DNA from: PALSA-1006 sp963733265
Lineage (GTDB): Bacteria; Pseudomonadota; Gammaproteobacteria; Burkholderiales; Gallionellaceae
Direction of reading: 5' to 3'
Length of the DNA stretch: 64,000 bases
Assembly (NCBI GenBank): GCA_963733265.1
Contig: CAVTCF010000001.1
Coordinates: forward strand, 1,612,001 to 1,676,000
The position numbers and the translations under genes were made by a program. The notes below the pieces were generated by a model that had not been told where the DNA came from, searched no databases, and saw only the letters and a program-made list of their open reading frames with translations. Shown in pieces: positions 34,305-43,125 of this stretch (within the stretch, counting starts at the first letter, position 1; every line of letters starts with the position of its first letter).

Positions 34305-35723
34305 TCAAGTCGTTTCGCCAACCGCATGAGCGGGAAATTGCGCGTGTAATATTTCGTTTGAGGTATCGCGGAATCGTTCTGCAATATCCCGGAAGTCATC
34401 TTGTATTACAAGAAAGGCATCTACAAGATCGGGATCGAAATGAATTCCGTTTCCTTGTGTGATGATGGACACAGCCTCTTCATGGCTGAACGCTTTTTTG
34501 TATACTCGCTGGCTGATGAGTGCGTCATAAACATCGACTATAGCCATAAGGCGGGCAGAAATTGGTATCTCATCCGCTCTAAGCCCGGCTGGATAACCAC
34601 TGCCATTCCATTTTTCGTGATGTCCAGTAGCGATTTCTCTGCCAATATCCAGGAAGCGGCTTGGTGCCGGTAAATCGCTTTCGGCCGCAGCCAATACGTT
34701 TCCTCCAATGACGGGATGCATCTTCATAACTTCAAACTCTTCTTTAGTCAGCTTTCCCGGCTTGAGCAAAATATCATCTGGAATGCCAACTTTGCCAATA
34801 TCGTGAAGAGGCGCCAGTTTATAAAGAGCCTCGATGTGATCGTCGGTCAAAAAGTCTGAAAAACGAGGGTGGTTGCGGAGTTTATTGGCAAGAATCCTAA
34901 TGTAATGTTGGGTACGTTTGAGATGGTTGCCTGTGGCATGGTCGCGTGTTTCGGCAAGAATACCCATGGCCACTATACTTACGTCACGAATCTGCGCAAC
35001 CTCCTCTGACTTGAGGCGGAGTTGTGAGGTGCGTTTTTCCACTTTGTGTTCCAGCTCATTGTTCTTTATGGTGAGCTGCCGCGCCAAAGACTGGTTTTCA
35101 AATTGTTGCTGTAACGAAAAAAATATAAGCTTGTGGATGGAGTGACCCGAAGCCAATGCCATTAGCAAGAAAAGCAGCAGTAAGGCACCCAGCGCATAGT
35201 GAGCTTCATCCTGTTCTACCAGAACTCGAAAGATTAACGGCACCATCAAACCAAGCACATAAGCATAAAGAGATGGGAGATGGGTCGTGTTGGAGGCGGC
35301 AGATCCGGCGGCAAGACCCAGCATCACACATATCAGTACAACTTGGATCAGCAAATCTTTCGGCAAAAAATACATTGAGCCAAGCCCCCACAGCAGGCCG
35401 ACAGTTAAAGCAAACAGGAAAAAAATACGATCCCATTCCTTGCATTGCGCCACAGTGGTAATTTTGGTCCGGTAGTTAAGCCAATGGAAAAATTCAATCA
35501 GATATAACGCATAGGCAAAACCCAGCCAAAATAACAAATGCCAGTGCTGAGTTTCAGGCGCTTTCCATAACAGCCAGACAAAAACAGCTTGCGCTACTGT
35601 CTGGCTGAGTAACATGCCCGGGTACAGCTTTAAGCGAGAACTCAATTGTTGCGACTTGACGGAGAGGTTGTTCTCGTCAATGCCAAAGCGAAAATCACTA
35701 AAGTAGCTTCTTAGAGTTTCCAT
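34305..35723 (-). CDS. HD-GYP domain c-di-GMP phosphodiesterase with membrane sensor region
   Basis: Protein of 472 residues. The N-terminal half has about six or seven hydrophobic helices (residues about 35-215) forming an integral-membrane sensor of unrecognised type, then a coiled coil (NNELEHKVEKRTSQLRLKSEEV). The C-terminal HD-GYP domain has HDIGK in LAPLHDIGKVGIPDD near residue 305, HHEKWNGSGYPAGL and the VDVYDALISQRVYK motif. These indicate an active phosphodiesterase. Nearby lie a GGDEF-EAL enzyme and, 20 kb away, a c-di-GMP riboswitch. Confidence 0.92.
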   Translation of the reverse strand: METLRSYFSDFRFGIDENNLSVKSQQLSSRLKLYPGMLLSQTVAQAVFVWLLWKAPETQHWHLLFWLGFAYALYLIEFFHWLNYRTKITTVAQCKEWDRIFFLFALTVGLLWGLGSMYFLPKDLLIQVVLICVMLGLAAGSAASNTTHLPSLYAYVLGLMVPLIFRVLVEQDEAHYALGALLLLFLLMALASGHSIHKLIFFSLQQQFENQSLARQLTIKNNELEHKVEKRTSQLRLKSEEVAQIRDVSIVAMGILAETRDHATGNHLKRTQHYIRILANKLRNHPRFSDFLTDDHIEALYKLAPLHDIGKVGIPDDILLKPGKLTKEEFEVMKMHPVIGGNVLAAAESDLPAPSRFLDIGREIATGHHEKWNGSGYPAGLRADEIPISARLMAIVDVYDALISQRVYKKAFSHEEAVSIITQGNGIHFDPDLVDAFLVIQDDFRDIAERFRDTSNEILHAQFPAHAVGETT

Positions 35724-35782
35724 TGAGATAGATTGAATTTTTCACCGGTGCATAGTTGACAACAAATGCGTTTGGCAGTCAA

Positions 35783-37741
35783 TTACTTCGTAACCGGATG
35801 AGTGTTTTGAGTCGCGGTAAAAAAATTGACGGCCTCTGCCGCATCGCGCGTGCGTTTGAACGGCGGCAAACTTTGCCAGATGCGTTTGCCGTAGTGTTTT
35901 GAAATGAGGCGCGGATCGCAGATCATCAACACACCGCGATCACTTTCGTCGCGGATTAAGCGTCCGGCGCCTTGTTTGAGGTTAATAACGGTACGCGGTA
36001 ACTGATATTCCATAAACGCGTTACGTCCCTGTTTGGTGATCTGGGCGATGCGTGCGGCCAATACCGGATCGTCCGGCGGTGCGAATGGCAGTTTGTCTAT
36101 CACGACCAGCGATAGCGCTTCACCGCGCACATCAACGCCTTCCCAGAATGATTGGCTGCCCAGCAATACCGCGTTGCCGTGTTCGCGGAAGCGGCTCAGC
36201 AGTTCGTTGCGCGAACCCTCGCCCTGGATCATCAAAGGATATTTCAAATTCTTGCGGTCAAATTCGGCCAGCAGGATTTCATAAGCACGTTGCATTGCAC
36301 GCAAGCTGGTAAACAGCAAAAATGCGCGTCCTTTACTGGCTTCGATCAGGGGTAGAGCGGCTTGGATCACGGCCTCGGTATAGCCTTGGCTGTTGGGCTC
36401 CGGCATATCCTGCGGCACATACAACAGCGCCTGTTGCTGATAATTAAACGGACTATCCCAGCATGCGGTACGCGCCTCCAATAATCCCATTTCTGTTTGA
36501 TAGTGTGCGAAATTTTGTTTTACTGCCAGTGTGGCAGAAGTGAATATCCAGGCACGCGGGTGACTGCTGATTTGCCTGGCAAAGATTTCGGCTATCGAAA
36601 GAGGGGTGGTGTTGAGTACTACGGCATGGTGAAACACTTCCAGCCAACGTACTTTGTCAGCTACCTCGCCGTCTTGCCACTGCTTGAGTTGCGATGCCAG
36701 AGTTTGTCCGCGTTGACGGCAATTTTCCAAGCCTTCACTGCGCTCGGCTTGTTTTTCCAGTAACTCATTCAAGGCACCGAGTTTTTTGTTCAATGTGGCA
36801 AGCGCGTCTGTCCAGCCGGATAATTCCATGGCTGCGTGAGCCGGCATCCGCCCTTCGTTTTTCTTGAATATCAGACGCAGATCACGCGCAGCTTTATCAA
36901 GCGCATCGCAGGCCAATGGCAGAGGGGCAAAGTCTTTCGCGCTCGTCAGTGCCTCCAGTTGACTATCGCGGGCGAGATCGAGCAGTTGTGAAGTGGATGT
37001 GCTCTCGCCAAAGAATAAGCTGGCTGTTTCCGGCAGTTGGTGGGCTTCGTCGAAAATGACGGTATTGCAGGCAGGCAGCAATTCGGCCACGCCTTCATCG
37101 CGCAACATGACATCGGCAAAGAACAAGTGATGATTAACCACGACGACATCGGCTTCCATCGCTTCTTTGCGCGCTTTTAGCACGAAACATTCTTTGTGCT
37201 GCGGGCAATCCTGTCCCAGACAGTTTTCCCGCGTGGATGTTACTTGCATCCAGATCGGCGCATTTTCCGGTACGTCGGCTAAACCGCTTTTGTCCCCGGA
37301 ATGAGTTACTTTTGCATACTTGGCAATTTTCCCCAAGTGGCGAATATCTTCGCGTGTTTTAAACGTGCCTTCGGTTTGAGCACGTTCCAAATGGTAGTGG
37401 CACACATAATTGGAGCGGCCTTTCAGCAGAGCAATAGTGACAGGAACTTTTAACGCATCGCGCACGGTGGGTAAGTCGCGCTGGAACAACTGGTCTTGCA
37501 GGTTCTTGGTTCCGGTTGATATGACCACCTTGCCACCGGCAAGTAAAGCAGGTACCAGATAGGCAAAGGTCTTGCCCGTACCTGTTCCGGCTTCGGCGAT
37601 TAGTTGACCGTTGACGTTGATTGCCTCTGCGATAGTGTTGGCCAATTCCACTTGTTGCGGGCGCGCACGAAAGTTATCGATATGTGCGGAAAGCGCACCA
37701 TCGGGAGCAAACAGGGCAGTGATTTGTTCGGAAGTGAGCAA
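35783..37741 (-). CDS. DinG/YoaA-type ATP-dependent DNA helicase
   Basis: Superfamily 2 XPD-like helicase of 652 residues with a probable iron-sulfur cluster. Walker A AEAGTGTGKTFAYLVPAL, DEAH box in VIFDEAHQLPE, motif with VVVNHHLFFADV, and four cysteines (one in VCHYHLERAQ, three in CLGQDCPQHKEC) spaced as in DinG/YoaA. The C-terminal helicase half has GSQSFWEGVDVRGEAL and QGAGRLIRDESDRG. The initiator appears to be TTG at 37741; no ATG or GTG fits better. Likely role: resolving R-loops or damaged forks. Confidence 0.92.
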   Translation of the reverse strand: MLTSEQITALFAPDGALSAHIDNFRARPQQVELANTIAEAINVNGQLIAEAGTGTGKTFAYLVPALLAGGKVVISTGTKNLQDQLFQRDLPTVRDALKVPVTIALLKGRSNYVCHYHLERAQTEGTFKTREDIRHLGKIAKYAKVTHSGDKSGLADVPENAPIWMQVTSTRENCLGQDCPQHKECFVLKARKEAMEADVVVVNHHLFFADVMLRDEGVAELLPACNTVIFDEAHQLPETASLFFGESTSTSQLLDLARDSQLEALTSAKDFAPLPLACDALDKAARDLRLIFKKNEGRMPAHAAMELSGWTDALATLNKKLGALNELLEKQAERSEGLENCRQRGQTLASQLKQWQDGEVADKVRWLEVFHHAVVLNTTPLSIAEIFARQISSHPRAWIFTSATLAVKQNFAHYQTEMGLLEARTACWDSPFNYQQQALLYVPQDMPEPNSQGYTEAVIQAALPLIEASKGRAFLLFTSLRAMQRAYEILLAEFDRKNLKYPLMIQGEGSRNELLSRFREHGNAVLLGSQSFWEGVDVRGEALSLVVIDKLPFAPPDDPVLAARIAQITKQGRNAFMEYQLPRTVINLKQGAGRLIRDESDRGVLMICDPRLISKHYGKRIWQSLPPFKRTRDAAEAVNFFTATQNTHPVTK

Positions 37742-37862
37742 AGGTCAATTATTTAAAGGCGAATCGTAACCGTAAAGAGTGCAATGGCATTCTTCGGTGA
37801 TTTTACGCGAGGTGGGAATGTCGTGCGTGGAATTTAGGTTGTCAGTAATTTAATGAGGAAAG

Positions 37863-37881
37863 CCTCCGGCTTTGCCGGAGG
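37863..37881 (-). terminator. Terminator after cheW
   Basis: Perfect 8-bp stem CCTCCGGC / GCCGGAGG with a TTT loop, about 40 bp beyond the cheW stop on the minus strand. The 3' flank on that strand is CTTTCCTCATT, a weak T-tract; on the plus strand TTATTT follows, so it may act in both directions. Confidence 0.75.
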
Positions 37882-37920
37882 TTATTTAACTTACAGATTT
37901 TTGAATTGAATTGCGTACAA

Positions 37921-38412
37921 TCAAGCAACCGCCTCATCGACCAACTCCATATCTCTGCTGGTCATCAATCTTTCGATATCGACCAGGATCAACATGCGCT
38001 GATCAATCGTACCCATGCCGGTGATGTAGCGGGTATCCAGCGAAGTGGCGAGTGAAGGCGCTGCCTTGATTTGATCCGGGGTTAAGGTCAATACATCAGA
38101 GACACTATCTACCACCACACCCACAACCCGGTTGCTTAAACTCAGAATAATGACCACCGTGAGTTCGTTATAGTCCACATTGCCCAAGTTGAATTTAATG
38201 CGCAGATCAACGATCGGTACAATAATGCCGCGCAGGTTGATCACCCCTTTGATGAATGCAGGGGTATTGGCAATCGCAGTCACCGCATCGTAGCCGCGTA
38301 TTTCCTGCACTTTCAGAATATCCATGCCATATTCTTCATTGCCCAGCGTAAAGGTGAGGTATTCTCCTCCGGCCGAGCCGCTTGTATTGACGATGTTGGA
38401 TTCAGTTACCAT
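37921..38412 (-). CDS. cheW: Chemotaxis coupling protein CheW
   Basis: Adaptor linking chemoreceptors to the CheA kinase. 163 residues from the ATG at 38412, which has an AAGGAG ribosome site; the frame is open further to 38469 but without support. CheW motifs: EYLTFTLGNEEYGMDILKVQEIRGYDAVTAI, FIKGVINLRGIIVPIVDLR, and VVGVVVDSVSDVLTL. It follows the chemoreceptor gene on the same strand, so the receptor and adaptor are probably coexpressed. No cheA or cheY is present in the window. Confidence 0.94.
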   Translation of the reverse strand: MVTESNIVNTSGSAGGEYLTFTLGNEEYGMDILKVQEIRGYDAVTAIANTPAFIKGVINLRGIIVPIVDLRIKFNLGNVDYNELTVVIILSLSNRVVGVVVDSVSDVLTLTPDQIKAAPSLATSLDTRYITGMGTIDQRMLILVDIERLMTSRDMELVDEAVA

Positions 38413-38523
38413 TTTTATTCTCCTTGTTACTGCATCGTTACTGCATCCCTTTGTATCACGATGCCGCATCGGGTTTGGGTTCCGCCTTGGCCAAGGCTGC
38501 TCCTTATCTATAAATAGATTCGC

Positions 38524-40401
38524 CTAGAACTCTTCCCATTCTTCGCTGGCTTTGTTCGCTTTCTTGGGCAATGTCTTTGGTTTGGCTTTTGTAGCAAGCT
38601 CTTGAGCTGGCGTTCTGGCTATCGCAGGGGCAGGTCTTTTGGCTGTTGCAATCGCCTTGGCAGGGGCCGCTTGCCTTGTCACCGGAGCAACTTCTTCACC
38701 CAGGTTGAAGCGTCCCACCACTTCTTTCATCGTCTGTGCTTGTTCTTCCATCGATTCCGCTGCCGCCGCCGCTTCTTCGACCAAGGCTGCGTTCTGCTGG
38801 GTCACCTCATCCATCTGTGTAATGGCCTTGTTGACTTGCTCGATACCCTGACTTTGTTCATTGGAGGCTGCCGTGATCTCGGCCATGATGTCGGTAACAC
38901 GTTTGATACTCTCAACAATCTCGTCCATGGTCTTGCCGGCCTGGGTGACCTGAGCGGTGCCGCTTTCGACTTTGGAGACGCTGTCGGTTATGAGTGTCTT
39001 GATTTCTTTCGCCGCATTGGCCGAGCGTTGTGCCAGGTTGCGCACTTCTGCCGCAACCACGGCAAAGCCGCGTCCCTGTTCACCAGCACGAGCGGCCTCA
39101 ACCGCTGCATTCAAGGCCAAGATGTTGGTCTGGAAGGCGATGCCATCGATGACACTAATGATGTCGGCAATCTTCTTGGAGGATTCGCTGATCTGAGCCA
39201 TGGTCGAGACAGAATCCCGTACCACTTCGCCACCCTTGGTCGCCACAGTGGATGACGAGATCGCCAATTGATTGGCCTGTTTGGCGTTTTCAGCATTTTG
39301 TCTGACGGTTGAGGTGAGTTCTTCCATGCTGGCTGCGGTTTCTTCCAGGCTGGAAGCCTGCTCTTCAGTACGTTGAGACAGGTCGGAGTTCCCCGCCGCA
39401 ATTTCTTGCGATGCCGTGCTAATGGTGTCACTGCTTTCCTTGATGGTGAGCAATACATCCAGCATGCTTTGAACCAACGAATTAATCCCCTCACACAATG
39501 ATTCCAAGGCACCCGTCTTCCCTTCCATGGGAATCCGCTGGGTCAGGTCGCCCTCTTTTGCTGCGGCAACCACCACTTGGGTCTCTTCAACTGCCTGATT
39601 CAAGGCTTGGGTTGCTTTCACTTGAGCAGTCACGTCGATGGCGAATTTCACCACCTTATAAGGTTTTCCGTTGGCATCCATGATGGGGTTATATGAAGCC
39701 TGAATCCACACTTCTTTGCCGCCCTTGCCAATACGCTTGTATTGGCCCGCGTCATATTCACCGCGCCCCAGTTTTGCCCAGAACTCGCGATATTCGGCAG
39801 TTTCGCGATAGGCTGGATCCACAAAAATGCGGTGATGTTTTCCTTTGACTTCATCCAGTGAGTAGCTCAGCAACTTGAGAAAGTTGTCGTTGGCGGTCAG
39901 AACCAAGCCCTCGAGCGAAAACTCAATCGTGGCCATGGATTTGTTGATCGCAGCCAATTGGCCTTCAAAATTGGCGTTTTGCATTTTTTGTTCGGTGATG
40001 TCGCTGGCAAACTTGACTACTTTATAGGGTTTGCCATGTCCGTCCATGATGGGATTGTACGATGCCTGAATCCACACTTCTTTGCCGCCCTTGCCGATAC
40101 GCTTGTATTGGGCAGCATCGAATTCACCGCGCGCCAGTTTTGCCCAAAACTCCCGATATTCAGCACTCTCACGATATGCCGGGTCGACGAATATCCGGTG
40201 ATGTTGACCCTTAATCTCTTCCAGCGTATAGCCCAGTAATCTGAGAAAGTTGTCGTTGGCCTTCAAAATCTTTCCATCCAGGGAAAACTCAATCGTTCCC
40301 ATTGATTTGTCTATCGCCGCCAACTCACCCTTCATGTCCTGCATTAATGCTTGCTGTTTCGCTTCTGCCGCTGCTTTTGCTCCGCCGTCAAAGAACCCCA
40401 T
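38524..40401 (-). CDS. Soluble methyl-accepting chemotaxis protein with two PAS domains
   Basis: Cytoplasmic-type chemoreceptor of 625 residues: no transmembrane helix is visible. Two very similar PAS domains (about residues 35-140 and 155-262; both contain HHRIFVDPAYRE, EYREFWAKL and KEVWIQASYNPIMD) are followed by a short HAMP-like linker (EGDLTQRIPMEGKTG) and a full signalling hairpin (LNAAVEAARAGEQGRGFAVVAAEVRNLAQRS tip). The extreme C-terminus is EWEEF, a match to the xWxxF tether used by CheR/CheB, preceded by a Lys/Ala/Pro linker. PAS domains of this Aer type often bind FAD or heme for redox or oxygen sensing; the ligand here is inference. Confidence 0.93.
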   Translation of the reverse strand: MGFFDGGAKAAAEAKQQALMQDMKGELAAIDKSMGTIEFSLDGKILKANDNFLRLLGYTLEEIKGQHHRIFVDPAYRESAEYREFWAKLARGEFDAAQYKRIGKGGKEVWIQASYNPIMDGHGKPYKVVKFASDITEQKMQNANFEGQLAAINKSMATIEFSLEGLVLTANDNFLKLLSYSLDEVKGKHHRIFVDPAYRETAEYREFWAKLGRGEYDAGQYKRIGKGGKEVWIQASYNPIMDANGKPYKVVKFAIDVTAQVKATQALNQAVEETQVVVAAAKEGDLTQRIPMEGKTGALESLCEGINSLVQSMLDVLLTIKESSDTISTASQEIAAGNSDLSQRTEEQASSLEETAASMEELTSTVRQNAENAKQANQLAISSSTVATKGGEVVRDSVSTMAQISESSKKIADIISVIDGIAFQTNILALNAAVEAARAGEQGRGFAVVAAEVRNLAQRSANAAKEIKTLITDSVSKVESGTAQVTQAGKTMDEIVESIKRVTDIMAEITAASNEQSQGIEQVNKAITQMDEVTQQNAALVEEAAAAAESMEEQAQTMKEVVGRFNLGEEVAPVTRQAAPAKAIATAKRPAPAIARTPAQELATKAKPKTLPKKANKASEEWEEF

Positions 40402-40784
40402 GATGTCTCTCCTAAGAATTTGTGTTAGTTGAAATTATGGATTGAGAACTTTGTTAAAAGTTAAATTGATTTAGTCGCCTGTAATTCAACTCCAAAAATT
40501 GTCTATTGGCAAGTTTGTTATCGGAATATCGGGACATAACTTTAGGTCGCTCGGGCACGAATTATGAACTCCGGATTTGATGCAAACAAATTACTGCAAA
40601 AGGGAACCAATAGTAATTTCAGGAATCAGATATCGGTATCAGCGCTGAATTGAATTCAGAATTTCTGTAATTCAAGGCAAGACGATAGGGTTGTTAAGTT
40701 CCAAATCCGGGCTATTCTGTTAACATACCGCTGCGTTTCGGCATTGAGGCCAAACGAACAAGACGGCGGAATATTTGCTAATAT
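40402..40784. other. 383-bp divergent intergenic region
   Basis: No gene is supported here. It separates the minus-strand chemoreceptor from the plus-strand cytochrome b561 cluster and is visibly AT-rich. The only notable element is the 15-bp palindrome CTGAATT-G-AATTCAG at 40645-40659, with a related CTGTAATTC half-element ten bases later. It lies about 130 bp upstream of the b561 gene and could be a regulator site. Confidence 0.4.
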
Positions 40785-41378
40785 ATGAATGATAAAGAGA
40801 TTGTAAATGTGTGGGATGTGCCGACAAGGCTGTTTCACTGGACATTGGTGTTGAGTTTTGTTTTCGCCTATTTGACAGCCGAATTCCATTTCGGCTTTTT
40901 ACATACTTATATCGGATATTTTCTGTGTGTATTGTTATTGGCTCGCGTGATTTTAGGTTTTACCGGAAACCAATACGCACGCTTTAAATCGTTTATTTTT
41001 TCACCGCAAGAAACTCTGGCCTACTTGCGAGGAATGCTGCAAAACAATCCCGGACATTATTTCGGACACAATCCGGCTGGCGCTTTGATGGTTTTCGCAT
41101 TGCTGGGGTTATTGTTGATGATCTTTATTACAGGTCTTATTACGCTTGCCGTGATTGACTATGAAGGCCCGCTGCTGTTTCTGACAGATTATTTCAGCGA
41201 TGAAGCAAGTTATACGGTTCACCATCTGCATGTATGGTTGATCGATTTTGCACTTGTGATGATCCCATTGCACTTGCTGGGCGTTGCGGCGGGGAGTATT
41301 CAGCACAAAGAAAATCTGGTACGAGCCATGATTACCGGAAAAAAGAAGAATATTTCGACAGAAGTTTCAGGGCATTGA
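40785..41378 (+). CDS. Cytochrome b561 family membrane protein
   Basis: Four-helix diheme b-type cytochrome of 197 residues in the inner membrane. Conserved His positions: NVWDVPTRLFHWTLVLSF in helix 1, HTYIGYFLCVLLLARVILGF in helix 2, and VHHLHVWLIDFALVMIPLHLLGV spanning the last pair. This matches the bacterial b561 (Ni/Fe-hydrogenase b-type) family that passes electrons between quinone and periplasmic cytochromes. First gene of a cluster with an unknown membrane protein, an SHP cytochrome and DHC. The ribosome site is weak. Confidence 0.92.
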   Translation: MNDKEIVNVWDVPTRLFHWTLVLSFVFAYLTAEFHFGFLHTYIGYFLCVLLLARVILGFTGNQYARFKSFIFSPQETLAYLRGMLQNNPGHYFGHNPAGALMVFALLGLLLMIFITGLITLAVIDYEGPLLFLTDYFSDEASYTVHHLHVWLIDFALVMIPLHLLGVAAGSIQHKENLVRAMITGKKKNISTEVSGH

Positions 41379-41433
41379 ATAATAAAATTGTTAGTAACCA
41401 AAGATAACCATAAACAATACGGAGGAGAGAAAA

Positions 41434-42045
41434 ATGACAGTTGGTGTAAGACTGAAACGATTTGCTGCCGCAGTCTGTTTGGCAGCATTGGCGGGAACAG
41501 CAAGTGCGGCAGACAATACACTTGATCTTACCTTGCCTGCTGGCAAGTACTATAACGATGACGCGAAGTCGTTCTTGCTCGCAGACAATGATGCCACAGA
41601 ACTCAAAGCCAAAAATACCATTGTGGCAGCGACTCCGGCAGCGGAGTTTGAACCCAAGCTGATTACCGGGAAAAAAATTCATGAATATCTGGGCTTGGGT
41701 ACACTTATCCTCGCAGGATTGACCACGCTGACCGCACCCGGAGATACTTGTGCCACCTGCTCTCGCCCGGTGAATGGCGCACATGCCGAATTGGCAAAGT
41801 CGACTGCAGTCATGGCACTTGCCACGGTGGCATCCGGCTTGATCGTTCATTGGGATGACTTTAATTTGGAAGACGGTTGGAAAGATCCGGATAATCAGCA
41901 CATCGTTCTCGGTGTGACCGGCGCAGCCTTGCTGGCTTATGCCGTGAATAAATCGATGAATGTGAGCCAAGGGCCGGTCAGTCATGCCGGGATTGCCGAA
42001 CTCGGTGCTTTAGGTATGTTAGTTGCCGTTAAGTTAACGTGGTAA
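41434..42045 (+). CDS. Unrecognised four-helix membrane protein with b-heme-like His pattern and periplasmic CxxC
   Basis: 203 residues. An N-terminal signal peptide (cleavage near GTASA-A, residue 26) and a soluble segment to about residue 80 are followed by four hydrophobic helices (about 83-100, 118-139, 156-172, 184-201). His residues mark helix ends: His83 (KIHEYLGLG), His117 (GAHAEL), His139 (GLIVHWDD), His156 (NQHIVLG) and His184 (VSHAGI). A CxxC pair, Cys106 and Cys109 (TCATCS, not followed by His), sits in the loop after helix 1. The pattern suggests a b561-like heme protein or membrane reductase. I do not recognise the family. A GGAGGAGAG site precedes the ATG; it is 55 bp after b561 and 13 bp before the SHP gene. 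Confidence 0.8.
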   Translation: MTVGVRLKRFAAAVCLAALAGTASAADNTLDLTLPAGKYYNDDAKSFLLADNDATELKAKNTIVAATPAAEFEPKLITGKKIHEYLGLGTLILAGLTTLTAPGDTCATCSRPVNGAHAELAKSTAVMALATVASGLIVHWDDFNLEDGWKDPDNQHIVLGVTGAALLAYAVNKSMNVSQGPVSHAGIAELGALGMLVAVKLTW

Positions 42046-42058
42046 TGGAGAGAAGAGA

Positions 42059-42460
42059 ATGAAAAGATTATTTGCACTTTTGACTGCTGCGGCAGTCTTT
42101 GTTTCACCCTTGGCGCTGGCCACACCTGCAACCGATAGCTTGCTGGCAAAATACAAAGCAGACGGGGTCACAAAGATTGACGCTGCCAAAGCCAAATCGG
42201 ATTGGACTAAAGAAGCCAAAGCAGAAGACGGTGAAACCATCTCCTGTTCGACTTGCCACGGCACCGATTTTAGCAAGCCCGGCAAACACCGCAAGACCCA
42301 CAAAGTTATCGATCCGATGTCACCCCGCGTGAATGCGGATAGATTCACCGATGAGAAAAAAATCGAGAAATGGCTCAAGCGTAACTGCAATGATACTTGG
42401 GGTCGTGAATGCACCTCCCAGGAAAAAGCAGACATTCTCACTTTCCTGCTTGCGCAGTAA
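42059..42460 (+). CDS. SHP-type monoheme cytochrome c (DUF1924)
   Basis: Periplasmic cytochrome of 133 residues. Signal peptide MKRLFALLTAAAVFVSPLALA; heme site C63-S-T-C66-H67. The C-terminal part KRNCNDTWGRECTSQEKADILTFL matches the sphaeroides heme protein (SHP)/DUF1924 family. In the characterised member the sixth ligand is an Asn held in a loop closed by a disulfide; here Asn109 or Asn111 with Cys110/Cys118 are the counterparts. That family is high-spin in the reduced form and binds O2 and NO. Its known electron donor, DHC, is encoded by the next gene. Confidence 0.9.
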   Translation: MKRLFALLTAAAVFVSPLALATPATDSLLAKYKADGVTKIDAAKAKSDWTKEAKAEDGETISCSTCHGTDFSKPGKHRKTHKVIDPMSPRVNADRFTDEKKIEKWLKRNCNDTWGRECTSQEKADILTFLLAQ

Positions 42461-42475
42461 TTCGGGAGAACAGGC

Positions 42476-43036
42476 ATGATTAAAAAAATATCAGCAGCAG
42501 CTTCACTGGTTATCACGCTGACACTAAGCAGCGGAGTGGTTGTGGCAGAAGACTTGGCCGAGGCGATTCTTACACCCTTTCGCCAAAAAGAAATCGTTCC
42601 GGTCGATAACAAACAATACAAGGAAGAATGCGGCTCCTGCCACTATGCCTATCCGCCTGGATTATTGCCAAGCAAGTCTTGGGAGAAATTATTAACTGCT
42701 GAAGCGTTGAAAAAACATTTTGGTGAAAACGCCGAGCTTGATGCAGATACGCTGAAGGTGATTCATGACTACGCCATTGCCAATGCGGCTGACAAGTCGT
42801 ATCACAAACGTTCGCGCAAAATTGCAGTCGCAACCGAAAATACAGAGGCGCCGCTGCGTATTACCGAGGTTCGTTATATCAAGCGCAAACATCACGAAAT
42901 TCCCGAGAAGATGATCAAGGGAAACAAAGACGTGAAATCGCTAAGTTATTGCGATGCTTGTCACACACAGGCCAACAAAGGGGTGTTTGACGAAGATACT
43001 GTAAAGATACCCAATTATCCCAATTGGGATGATTGA
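42476..43036 (+). CDS. Diheme cytochrome c (DHC type)
   Basis: Periplasmic cytochrome of 186 residues with a signal peptide (MIKKISAAASLVITLTLSSGVVVA). Two heme sites: CGSCH (Cys52, Cys55, His56) and CDACH (Cys159, Cys162, His163). The features EECGSCHYAYPPGLLP and LRITEVRYIKRKHHEIPEKM match the DHC family, partner of SHP in other proteobacteria. It ends the four-gene cluster, with 15 bp after the SHP gene and a terminator 25 bp downstream. Expected route: quinol, cytochrome b, DHC, SHP. Confidence 0.9.
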   Translation: MIKKISAAASLVITLTLSSGVVVAEDLAEAILTPFRQKEIVPVDNKQYKEECGSCHYAYPPGLLPSKSWEKLLTAEALKKHFGENAELDADTLKVIHDYAIANAADKSYHKRSRKIAVATENTEAPLRITEVRYIKRKHHEIPEKMIKGNKDVKSLSYCDACHTQANKGVFDEDTVKIPNYPNWDD

Positions 43037-43060
43037 GATCGAGAGATTCTCAAAATTGCA

Positions 43061-43089
43061 GACCCGAGCCTCAGGATGACGTTCGGGTC
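43061..43089 (+). terminator. Terminator after the SHP/DHC cluster
   Basis: Stem GACCCGA / TCGGGTC with a 15-base loop followed by TATTTGTTT, lying between the DHC stop (43036) and the hslO ATG (43126). Confidence 0.7.
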
Positions 43090-43125
43090 TATTTGTTTAT
43101 AAGTCTTGCCTTTCTTTCGAGTGAT

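Noticed and set aside
43033..43125. N-terminal extension of Hsp33
   Set aside because: The extension runs through a terminator hairpin and is absent from the family; the ATG at 43126 fits.
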